Part shown: piece after piece, positions 10,058-17,621 of the stretch | Layout: the number at the start of each line of letters is the position of its first letter | Numbering within the stretch: the stretch's first letter is position 1 | Program-made: the position numbers and the translations under genes | Source: an uncultured Pedobacter sp. | GTDB taxonomy: Bacteria; Bacteroidota; Bacteroidia; Sphingobacteriales; Sphingobacteriaceae | Direction of reading: 5' to 3' | Assembly: GCF_946479715.1 (NCBI RefSeq) | Contig: NZ_CAMLHF010000001.1 | Span: 15,721 to 79,720, forward strand | Length of the DNA stretch: 64,000 nt | Notes under the pieces: model-generated | Told to the model about the DNA's origin: nothing | Databases searched by the model: none | The model's input: only the letters and a program-made list of their open reading frames with translations

Positions 10058-10569
10058 TATGCTTTTTTAAGTTTTTTATAGAATAAGAAACAGGCTACAA
10101 ATAAAGTAAGTGCCAAAAACATAACTATGTAATTGGTAATTTGTTTTTCTTTATTTGCGGCAGCATAATCCTTTTTTAGCTGTATGTTCTGATCTTGTAG
10201 TTTTTTAATTGATATTTTGTAGTTTTCGATTCTGCCGCTAGTACTGTTTGCTTCATTTTTAACACGTTTAACTTCCTCATCTTTGTAGTCCATGAGTATT
10301 TTAAGCTCTTTAAAAACATTGTTGTCATTTAAAACTATCTGACGCAGTATTTCATTTGAGTTTTTTATATCACCTTTAGTTTGGAAGCCAAATATTCCTG
10401 TTTTGGTATCCAGGCTTTGATCGTACTGACCAAATTTGGCACTTCTTTCTTTAAGAAGAGCGTTTACTTTTAATCTTTGTGTTTGATAAGCACTTGTGTC
10501 CGTTTGAAATGTTGCGGCTTGTAATGAAGTGCTAAAAAAGAAAATAATAAACAATACGTTTTTGATCAT
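10057..10569 (-). CDS. hypothetical exported coiled-coil membrane protein
   Basis: I do not recognise a named family. The chosen ATG at 10569 gives 170 residues beginning with a signal peptide (MIKNVLFIIFFFSTSLQAA); the frame remains open 17 codons upstream, but those residues are not signal-like. The middle (about 75-135) is rich in Lys, Glu and Asn with coiled-coil spacing, and the C-terminus has one membrane helix (about 143-165) followed by KKLKK. The predicted layout is a periplasmic coiled coil anchored in the inner membrane. It lies between the SAM hydroxide adenosyltransferase gene and a 48-residue ORF, both on the same strand. Confidence 0.7.
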   Translation of the reverse strand: MIKNVLFIIFFFSTSLQAATFQTDTSAYQTQRLKVNALLKERSAKFGQYDQSLDTKTGIFGFQTKGDIKNSNEILRQIVLNDNNVFKELKILMDYKDEEVKRVKNEANSTSGRIENYKISIKKLQDQNIQLKKDYAAANKEKQITNYIVMFLALTLFVACFLFYKKLKKA

Positions 10570-10622
10570 GTTAAGTGTTTTTAAGGGATAAGCAAACTCC
10601 ATGCCTGATGGAAAATGCATGT

Positions 10623-11402
10623 TTAAGGATGAAATTCGATCCTGATAATGTCGTTAAGGTGTAAACCTAATAATCCGCTGGCCTTTCCTTTGTTAATGGC
10701 AATTTCAAGATGGTTACTGATGCCAAACAGGCACAATTTTTCTCCTTCAGGCACCTCATTATAATGCCAGCTTAACTGTGTAATGGTTTCGCTTTTTCTG
10801 AAATACAAGGTGAAGTCGCGGTTACGCTGAATTTTTGTAAAAAGATCTTTTGTGATGTTGGTTATTACATTGCAGAAGGTGTCGATATAGATTACGCTGC
10901 CTCTGATGATGTCACGTTCAATAACAGGATTTAACAACATTCTTTCTTCAATACTCTCTGTTGGTACACCAATGTCCCTCAGCTTAGCACCTTTGGCAAG
11001 CTGTGTTGCAGCTTTAACAAAAATATCAACCAGGGGAAAGTGAAGATATTTAAGGTCTTGCATAATATTTAGCTCCACAATCTCTTCGGGCTTCTCATTA
11101 AAAAGTAAAGAGAAAATTCCATTATCAGCACCCACAAAGAAATGATCTTTATGTTTTAGTGCAATATATTTTGTGTTTTCGCTAAATACAGAATCAATGC
11201 CAATAAGGTGAACAGTGCCCTTAGGGAAGTATGGATAAACGTTCTTTAAAACGAATGCAGCATGCGAAATATTAAAAGATGGCACTTCATGGGTTACATC
11301 AACAATGTTAGCTGTAGGCAGGATACTCAGGATACTACCCTTAAGGGCAGCCTGATAGAAATCTTTAGAACCTAAATCTGTTGTTAAAGTAATAATGGCC
11401 AT
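10623..11402 (-). CDS. SAM hydroxide adenosyltransferase (DUF62 family)
   Basis: Members of this family, related to fluorinase and chlorinase, hydrolyse S-adenosylmethionine to adenosine and methionine. The 259 residues begin MAIITLTTDLGSKDFYQAAL, matching the family N-terminus with its catalytic Asp (TTDLG), and include HLIGIDSVF and VGADNGIFSLLF. The start at 11402 was preferred over one 20 codons upstream because the conserved strand begins there. The gene is divergent from phoH and heads a three-gene minus-strand set. Halogenase activity is unlikely for this chromosomal housekeeping type, but sequence alone does not exclude it. Confidence 0.85.
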   Translation of the reverse strand: MAIITLTTDLGSKDFYQAALKGSILSILPTANIVDVTHEVPSFNISHAAFVLKNVYPYFPKGTVHLIGIDSVFSENTKYIALKHKDHFFVGADNGIFSLLFNEKPEEIVELNIMQDLKYLHFPLVDIFVKAATQLAKGAKLRDIGVPTESIEERMLLNPVIERDIIRGSVIYIDTFCNVITNITKDLFTKIQRNRDFTLYFRKSETITQLSWHYNEVPEGEKLCLFGISNHLEIAINKGKASGLLGLHLNDIIRIEFHP

Positions 11403-11504
11403 TAAAAATTGAATATTTATTCTTAATCTTGCGTAGGTGGTAAAACGCGTACAAATATTCAACTTTTAAATCAAAATATACACTCCAATCTAAAAAACAA
11501 TATT

Positions 11505-12470
11505 TTGAACGAACTAAAATTAACATTAGAATCGGTAGATCCGGTACAATTTTGGGGTGCTAATAACGAGCATTACGAGCTTGTTAAAAGTGCTTTTCCA
11601 AAATTAAAGATTGTGGCAAGAGGAAACGAAGTAAAGGTACTTGGTGATGAACAGGAACTTAAGGTTTTTGAAAAGAAGTATGGTCAACTGATTAGTCAGT
11701 TAGAGAAGTATAGCTCTTTAACTGCGAATGATGTAGAGTCTATTTTGGTTTCAAAAAAAATACAGTCGGCCGACGAACCCGCTGCTGAAAAAGCAAGCAA
11801 TGGGGGAGGTGGAGAAGTCATTGTGTTTGGTACCAATGGTTTAATGGTAAAAGCAAGAACCGCTAATCAGCGGAAGATGGTTGAGAGCATTAATAAAAAT
11901 GATGTGCTTTTTGCTATCGGCCCTGCCGGAACCGGAAAAACTTATACAGCTGTTGCCCTTGCAGTAAGAGCATTAAAAAATAAGGAGATCAAGCGTATCA
12001 TCTTAACCAGACCGGCTGTTGAGGCTGGAGAGAATCTTGGGTTTTTGCCAGGAGATTTGAAGGAAAAGGTTGATCCTTATTTACGCCCATTATATGATGC
12101 TCTGGATGATATGATCCCCGCTGAAAAACTTAAATTATATATTGAAAACAGAACTATCGAGATTGCTCCACTTGCATTTATGCGTGGAAGGACGCTTGAT
12201 AACTGCTTTGTAATTTTAGATGAGGCACAGAACTCTACTGATTTGCAATTGAAAATGTTTTTGACCCGTATGGGACCATCAGCTAAATTCATTGTAACAG
12301 GCGACATAACACAAATAGATTTACCGAAAAAGCAGATGTCGGGTTTACATAACGCACTGCGTATTCTTGAAGATATACCAGGTATTGATATTATTTATTT
12401 AACAGGTGAAGATGTGGTAAGACACAAACTGGTTAAAAGAATATTGAAAGCCTATGGTGATATTCAGTAA
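11505..12470 (+). CDS. phoH: PhoH family ATPase
   Basis: The 321-residue protein has a KH-like N-terminal region and a PhoH P-loop ATPase domain with Walker A GPAGTGKT (about 139-146), VILTRPAVEAGENLGFLPGD, and Walker B FVILDEAQNS (about 238). Family members are linked to RNA metabolism. The start is TTG at 11505: the conserved N-terminus ELKLTLESVDPVQFWG follows it directly and no ATG lies nearby. The usual partner ybeY is not adjacent; purC follows after 35 bases. Confidence 0.92.
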   Translation: MNELKLTLESVDPVQFWGANNEHYELVKSAFPKLKIVARGNEVKVLGDEQELKVFEKKYGQLISQLEKYSSLTANDVESILVSKKIQSADEPAAEKASNGGGGEVIVFGTNGLMVKARTANQRKMVESINKNDVLFAIGPAGTGKTYTAVALAVRALKNKEIKRIILTRPAVEAGENLGFLPGDLKEKVDPYLRPLYDALDDMIPAEKLKLYIENRTIEIAPLAFMRGRTLDNCFVILDEAQNSTDLQLKMFLTRMGPSAKFIVTGDITQIDLPKKQMSGLHNALRILEDIPGIDIIYLTGEDVVRHKLVKRILKAYGDIQ

Positions 12471-12505
12471 TTTAAATAATCAATAAAAGCTTTTTAGCAC
12501 ATAGC

Positions 12506-13459
12506 ATGACAGCAATTAAAGAAACAAATTTTAGCTTCCCTAAGCAGACAAATTATTACAAAGGAAAAGTGAGAGATGTTTATACCATTAACAACCAATT
12601 CATGGCAATGGTAGTAACAGACAGGATATCTGCATTTGATGTGGTTTTACCTGAGGCAATACCTTTTAAAGGACAAGTATTGAACCAGATAGCGGCTAAA
12701 TTTTTAGGTGCAACAAAAGACATTGTTCCAAACTGGGTTATTGATGTACCTGATGAAATGGTTACCATCGGACGTATTTGTGAGCCGTTTAAAGTGGAAA
12801 TGGTAATTAGAGGTTATTTAGCAGGACATGCCTGGAGAGAATACAGCGCCGGAAAGCGTAGTGTTTGCGGAGTGGCTTTGCCAGATGGTTTAAAGGAAAA
12901 TGATAAATTACCTAAACCTATTATAACACCTACAACTAAGGCCTCTGTTGGACATGATGAGGATATTTCTAAAGAAGATATTTTAGCTAAAGGCATCGTA
13001 TCTGTGGCAGACTATACTCATCTTGAAAATTATACTTATGCGCTGTATGAGCGTGGTACGCAAGTGGCGGCTGAGCGCGGCCTTATCCTTGTAGATACCA
13101 AATATGAATTTGGTAAAGTTGACTCAGATATTTATTTAATTGATGAGATCCATACTCCTGATTCTTCACGTTATTTTTATGCAGAAGGTTACACAGATAG
13201 ACAGGATAGGAATGAACCACAGAAGCAGTTATCTAAAGAATTTGTAAGGAAATGGTTAATAGAGAATGGTTTTCAGGGTAAGGATGGGCAAACCATTCCG
13301 GTGATGACCCCAGAAATTGTGAACTCTATATCTGATCGTTACATTGAGCTTTATGAGCAAATAACAGGAGATCAGTTTGTGAAGAATGAGACAGCTGATG
13401 TTGTTAGCAGAATAGAAAAAAATGTAGGTGATTCTTTAAATAAACTCTTATCGGCGTAG
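12506..13459 (+). CDS. purC: phosphoribosylaminoimidazole-succinocarboxamide synthase
   Basis: PurC joins CAIR and aspartate with ATP to give SAICAR in de novo purine synthesis. The 317 residues show [10 protein letters not shown] (about 18-27), [20 protein letters not shown], the [14 protein letters not shown] block, and [10 protein letters not shown] (about 193). The length fits the longer SAICAR synthetase class. Other purine genes in the window (purK, purE) are 45 kb away, so the pathway is dispersed. Confidence 0.97.
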   Translation: MTAIKETNFSFPKQTNYYKGKVRDVYTINNQFMAMVVTDRISAFDVVLPEAIPFKGQVLNQIAAKFLGATKDIVPNWVIDVPDEMVTIGRICEPFKVEMVIRGYLAGHAWREYSAGKRSVCGVALPDGLKENDKLPKPIITPTTKASVGHDEDISKEDILAKGIVSVADYTHLENYTYALYERGTQVAAERGLILVDTKYEFGKVDSDIYLIDEIHTPDSSRYFYAEGYTDRQDRNEPQKQLSKEFVRKWLIENGFQGKDGQTIPVMTPEIVNSISDRYIELYEQITGDQFVKNETADVVSRIEKNVGDSLNKLLSA

Positions 13460-13537
13460 GTACCTAATCTACTTCAATAATTAAATAAATCAGAGAATTT
13501 TAACTACATTCGTAATCAAACTAAATAAATCAATATC

Positions 13538-13924
13538 ATGAAATTTTCAGTAGATAAGCATGAAAAGTATGTTGTTCTGAAGCTTAATGAATCTAAGTTT
13601 ACAAACGATAATACACCGAAATTGAAATCTGAATTCATCTTATTGAATACAGAGGGGTATCGTAATATCGTATTAGATTTATCGGCTATAAAGCAATGTG
13701 ATGATTCTCAGGATCTGAGCAGTTTGCTTGTTGGAGACAGACTTTGTAAGAAATCTAATGGTCTGTTTATTGTAACAGGAATAAATGAGGTTGTGGCTAA
13801 AATATTGGAGATGTCCAATTTAGACCAGTCTCTAACAATTGTGTCAAAACTTGATGAAGCAACCGATCTAATCTTCATGGAAGAAATAGAAAAAGAGTTG
13901 TTGGGAAGCGTAGATAAAGATTAA
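13538..13924 (+). CDS. STAS domain protein (anti-sigma-factor antagonist type)
   Basis: The 128-residue product is a single STAS domain of the SpoIIAA type, which in other bacteria binds an anti-sigma kinase and is switched by Ser phosphorylation. The segment LDLSAIKQCDDSQDLSSLLVGDR (about 48-70) is the canonical beta-alpha turn; the Ser in CDDSQ sits where the phosphoacceptor Ser of the DSSG motif would be, although the motif is degenerate. No RsbW/SpoIIAB-like kinase gene is nearby. The stop overlaps the start of rnz by one base, suggesting coupled translation. Confidence 0.8.
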   Translation: MKFSVDKHEKYVVLKLNESKFTNDNTPKLKSEFILLNTEGYRNIVLDLSAIKQCDDSQDLSSLLVGDRLCKKSNGLFIVTGINEVVAKILEMSNLDQSLTIVSKLDEATDLIFMEEIEKELLGSVDKD

Positions 13925-14835
13925 TGAAATTTGAGATTACTATTTTAGGGAGCAGCTCTGCCACACCCGTATATAATAGAAATCCTACAGCACAGCTTTT
14001 AAATTGCAATGAAAAGTTTTATTTGATTGACTGTGGCGAGGGTACTCAGCAGCAGTTGATCAAATACGGCTTTAAAGCTAGTAAGATAGATTATGTGTTT
14101 ATAAGCCATTTGCATGGCGATCACTACTTTGGTTTGATAGGTTTGCTTTCTAGTTTGCACTTAAACGGACGTGTTAAGCCTATTAAGATATTTGCGCCAG
14201 AACCTTTACAGGAAATACTGGCTCTTCAATTTAAATATTCAGAAACAGTCATCAGGTATCCGATAGAGTTTGTGATAACGCAGGCAAATGAATCTGCTCA
14301 GATCTTTGAAAATGCTGACCTGATTGTTGATAGCTTTGTTTTAAATCATAGAATTCCATGCACAGGATTTAAGTTCACTCAAAAGAAGCGACTGCGTAAG
14401 CTCCTTGTTGAAAAACTTGAACAGGAGCAGATTGATATTGAGTATTATCCTTTGCTTAAAAGGGGTGTTGACCTTAATTTACCTGACGGCAAAGTTATCC
14501 TGAATAAGGATTATACTACTGACTCTGATACCCCTAAGAAATATGGGTATTGTTCTGACACATTGTTTGACGAAGGGTACTTTGGCAACATTGCAGATTG
14601 TGATTTGCTTTATCACGAAGCTACATTTTTACATGAAATGCTGGATAGGGCAAATATAACACATCACACAACGGCATTACAGGCCGGTGAGATCGCTAAA
14701 ATAACCGGAGCTGTAAAATTACTTATTGGACACTTTTCATCAAGATACAAGACATTGCAGCCTCTTTTAGAGGAAGCAAAATCTGTCTTTGAAAACACTG
14801 AGCTTGCAATAGAAGGTAATACCTATACTATTTGA
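13924..14835 (+). CDS. rnz: ribonuclease Z
   Basis: RNase Z cleaves the 3' trailer of tRNA precursors. The 303-residue metallo-beta-lactamase fold protein starts with ITILGSSSATPVYNRNPTAQ, has the zinc motif HLHGDH at about 61-66, YCSDTLFDE with a metal ligand near 210-220, and LLIGHFSSRY near 276 carrying the last His. Length is that of the short tRNase Z form. Its start overlaps the STAS gene stop, and its 3' end abuts the convergent MlaD-like gene with no spacer. Confidence 0.94.
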   Translation: MKFEITILGSSSATPVYNRNPTAQLLNCNEKFYLIDCGEGTQQQLIKYGFKASKIDYVFISHLHGDHYFGLIGLLSSLHLNGRVKPIKIFAPEPLQEILALQFKYSETVIRYPIEFVITQANESAQIFENADLIVDSFVLNHRIPCTGFKFTQKKRLRKLLVEKLEQEQIDIEYYPLLKRGVDLNLPDGKVILNKDYTTDSDTPKKYGYCSDTLFDEGYFGNIADCDLLYHEATFLHEMLDRANITHHTTALQAGEIAKITGAVKLLIGHFSSRYKTLQPLLEEAKSVFENTELAIEGNTYTI

Positions 14836-15786
14836 TTACTTATCCTTTTTGCCACCACCAAATATTGAGAAGTGAACGTAACGTTTTGGATTTGCTTTCA
14901 GATCTATCATCAGATTATCAAGACTTTTAGACGCGTTGTTTAGGTTGTCGTACATTTTTGTATCGTTAACTAACAGGCCCAGTGTTCCTTCACCATTGTT
15001 AATTTTACCTACAATAGTTTGAAGATCTACAACAGCTTTATTTGCATTATCTATTGTTTGTTTGAAATTTGCGGCAGCTACCTGATCAGTAATTGAATTG
15101 ATATTGTTCAATATTGCAGATATTTTGGCATTGTTCTGTTTTAGGTTGCCCGAAATTGCTTCTACATTGGCTAGAATTGCAGATATACGAGTACCTTCTG
15201 AACCAACAAGATTATCAACCTTTTTAGAGGTAGATTCTAAAGAAGAAAGGGTAGAGGCTATGCTGTTAAAGCTTTTATCAACATTCTTTTGGAAATTAGG
15301 ATTCAATATGGAGTTTACACTTGTTAATATGGAGTCCATTTTACCAATAATTAACTCAGCCTTTTTTTGAACCGGCTGCACTGTTTCAAGAATTCCTTTT
15401 TGAACATTAGCATTCAATGTATCTCCATCCTGAGCAAAGTTATTACCCGTACCTAAAGCCATCACAATTGCTTTACTTCCTAAAAGGTCTGTGCTTTCAA
15501 GTTTGGCAACACTATTTTTGGGAATCTCGTATTTGCCTTTGATTTTAAGTGTAGCTACAATAGAACCGTCTGTTTGTAATTCCAATTTATCTACACGGCC
15601 AATTTGATAACCATTAATTAAAACGGGTTTAGATACTGCCAGACCATCAACACGCGAATATTTTGCATATAAAACAGTTTCACTTGAAAAAATGGCATTT
15701 CCCTTTAAAAAATTATAGCCTATAATTAACAGGGCTATGGAAAAGGCAGCTAGTATGCCTACTTTGGTTTCATTTGCTATCTTCAT
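14836..15786 (-). CDS. MlaD/MCE family lipid-transport protein
   Basis: The 316-residue protein has an N-terminal membrane anchor (about 8-28, VGILAAFSIALLIIGYNFL) followed by one MCE domain (about 38-115, LYAKYSRVDGLAVSKPVLINGYQIGRV) and a long helical C-terminal region with repeated LxxI/V heptads. Such proteins form hexameric rings that move lipids across the periplasm with an MlaE/MlaF ABC transporter. No mlaE or mlaF is adjacent. The gene lies just downstream of two cell-wall amidase genes on the same strand, an envelope-maintenance context. Confidence 0.88.
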   Translation of the reverse strand: MKIANETKVGILAAFSIALLIIGYNFLKGNAIFSSETVLYAKYSRVDGLAVSKPVLINGYQIGRVDKLELQTDGSIVATLKIKGKYEIPKNSVAKLESTDLLGSKAIVMALGTGNNFAQDGDTLNANVQKGILETVQPVQKKAELIIGKMDSILTSVNSILNPNFQKNVDKSFNSIASTLSSLESTSKKVDNLVGSEGTRISAILANVEAISGNLKQNNAKISAILNNINSITDQVAAANFKQTIDNANKAVVDLQTIVGKINNGEGTLGLLVNDTKMYDNLNNASKSLDNLMIDLKANPKRYVHFSIFGGGKKDK

Positions 15787-15814
15787 TCAGTGTATGTTCT
15801 TGGTATGTATTTAC

Positions 15815-16660
15815 TTAATTTGTTTCAGTTTCCTTTTTATAGGTTTTTATTGCTTTGTAAATTGAATTAACAATTTCCTCTTGTCCATGCGCTGAATTCA
15901 TATATTCTTCTTCGGTAGGGTTAGAAATAAATCCAATTTCTGTTAGTACCGCAGGCATTCCGCATCTTTGAAGAATTAAAAGTCCTTGTTCCTTTATCCC
16001 TCTGTTTACTCTATTGTCATCGTGGGTATAATTGTGCTGAATTAATTTAGCTAATTTCAGACTTTTATCCCTAAATATATTTTTGAACAAAGATAGTATA
16101 ATAAATGTTTCAGGATCATTAGGATCGTAGCCATTATAATTTTGCTTATAATTCTTTTCAAGTTTGATATCTTCATTTTCCCTGATTGCGGCATCTTGCT
16201 CATTTAAGCGGTGAGAACCTGCAACAAATGTTTCAGTGCCGCTTGTAGATTTATTTTTTACATAGGAATATTTAGTCGTCTTTTTACCTCTTCTGTTTTT
16301 TGTATAACCAGTAATAACCCTTTTATCGGGCATTGAGTTACAGTGAATGGAAATGAAGAGATCGGCTTTATTATCATTTGCCAGGGCAGCTCTTTTATAG
16401 AAATCTACATCAACATCTGTTTTTCTGGTATAAAGGATTTTTACTCCGGGTAATTCTTCCTCAAGCTTTTTACCCAGTTTTAAAGCTACTTTTAGCGCAA
16501 CATTTTTCTCTAAAGAAAAACTTCCTCTGGCACCAGGTTTCGTGCCACCATGTCCGGCATCAATAACAATAGTTTTAACTTTATAGGTTTGGGAAAGTAC
16601 TAGTTGTGAACTAAATAAACATAGCAATAATAACAGGGTTGCATTTTTCTTTACACTCAT
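15815..16660 (-). CDS. N-acetylmuramoyl-L-alanine amidase (first of two tandem copies)
   Basis: This 281-residue exported enzyme cleaves the amide bond between MurNAc and the peptide in peptidoglycan. A signal peptide (about 1-23) precedes an Amidase_3 domain with the zinc ligands in VIDAGHGG and the SIHCNS motif, a Glu in LEKNVALK, and the catalytic Glu in LTEIGFISNP near 247. It is a paralogue of the upstream gene at 16687 with the same domain order, most likely a tandem duplication. It carries a Lys/Arg-rich insertion (about 113-135) before the SGTETFV motif. Confidence 0.93.
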   Translation of the reverse strand: MSVKKNATLLLLLCLFSSQLVLSQTYKVKTIVIDAGHGGTKPGARGSFSLEKNVALKVALKLGKKLEEELPGVKILYTRKTDVDVDFYKRAALANDNKADLFISIHCNSMPDKRVITGYTKNRRGKKTTKYSYVKNKSTSGTETFVAGSHRLNEQDAAIRENEDIKLEKNYKQNYNGYDPNDPETFIILSLFKNIFRDKSLKLAKLIQHNYTHDDNRVNRGIKEQGLLILQRCGMPAVLTEIGFISNPTEEEYMNSAHGQEEIVNSIYKAIKTYKKETETN

Positions 16661-16686
16661 CTAATAATAGTTATTGATTCAATTAT

Positions 16687-17565
16687 TTATCCTTCTATGC
16701 TTTTCTTGTAGTTTTCAATAGCCTTTAACAGACAATTGGTTATTTCATTTTGTCCGGCCTCAGAATTCATATAGTCCTCTTCATCAGGGTTGCTTATGAA
16801 ACCAATTTCGGTTAATATGGCAGGCATACCTGCACGGGCTAAAACTGCCAGGCTTTTTTCCTGAACACCACGGTCGATACGGCCAACATTCACGTATTGA
16901 TCTTGTACCAGCTTAGCCAGCTTTAAACTTTGGGTTCTGAAAGTATTTTTCATTAGAGAAAGTATAATGAAGTTTTCAGGATTGTTCGGATCAAAGCCTT
17001 CGTAATTTTCCTTATAATTTTCCTCTAAGAATATTGATGCATTTTCTCTCTTGATAGCCTCGTCTTGTTCATTTACGCGTCCCATACCTGAAACGAATGT
17101 TTCGACTCCTCTTGTAGATGTGCTTTTTCTGCTAACCGTACTGGTTATTGGAATTCTTTTCCCCCTGCTATTTTTTCTATACCCTGTTACCACAGTTGAT
17201 CTGTATACAGGCATATCATTGCAGTGAATTGAAATGAAAAGATCTGCCTTAGCATTGTTTGCAATAGCGATCCGTTCGTAAAGAGGGATAAAAACATCTT
17301 CAGTTCTTGTATAAATTACTTTTACATCCTTCATATTCGCTTCAATCGCGGCACCAAGATGTAATGCCGTTTTAAGGGCTACGTCTTTTTCAGTAGAGTA
17401 GAGCCCTCTTGTACTACCATCTTTTCCGCCATGACCGGCGTCAATAACAATAGTTTTTATTTTATATTCTTGCGTAAATGCCTGATAATTAGATATAGTA
17501 ATAATAACTGCAGAAATAAATACAATCAAAATTGCATTTGGTCTGAGCAATGGTATATTTTTCAT
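16687..17565 (-). CDS. N-acetylmuramoyl-L-alanine amidase (second tandem copy)
   Basis: This Amidase_3 family peptidoglycan hydrolase is 292 residues from the chosen ATG at 17565. The frame is open to 17613, but a TATTTTTG promoter box at 17605-17598 would place the transcript start near 17591, excluding the upstream starts; from 17565 the protein begins with a signal or anchor helix (about 12-32). Motifs are VIDAGHGGKDG, SIHCND, GVETFVSG and LTEIGFISNPDEEDY. The two tandem copies share these motifs and spacing and differ mostly in the export signal. It is divergent from lptD. Confidence 0.92.
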   Translation of the reverse strand: MKNIPLLRPNAILIVFISAVIITISNYQAFTQEYKIKTIVIDAGHGGKDGSTRGLYSTEKDVALKTALHLGAAIEANMKDVKVIYTRTEDVFIPLYERIAIANNAKADLFISIHCNDMPVYRSTVVTGYRKNSRGKRIPITSTVSRKSTSTRGVETFVSGMGRVNEQDEAIKRENASIFLEENYKENYEGFDPNNPENFIILSLMKNTFRTQSLKLAKLVQDQYVNVGRIDRGVQEKSLAVLARAGMPAILTEIGFISNPDEEDYMNSEAGQNEITNCLLKAIENYKKSIEG

Positions 17566-17597
17566 TAATTTTGAACGTTTTGGATTAAACATTAATG

Positions 17598-17605
17598 CAA
17601 AAATA
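17598..17605 (-). promoter_or_regulatory. -7 promoter box of the amidase pair
   Basis: TATTTTTG on the minus strand matches TAnnTTTG exactly. No clear TTTG lies 20 bases upstream, so this is a half promoter by sequence. It argues for the internal ATG at 17565 as the translation start of the first amidase. Confidence 0.4.
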
Positions 17606-17621
17606 ACATTCACACACGAAT

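Noticed and set aside
17566..17613. Longer N-terminus for the first amidase
   Set aside because: The upstream Met codons lie at or before the likely transcription start set by the TATTTTTG box, and the added residues weaken the signal peptide.
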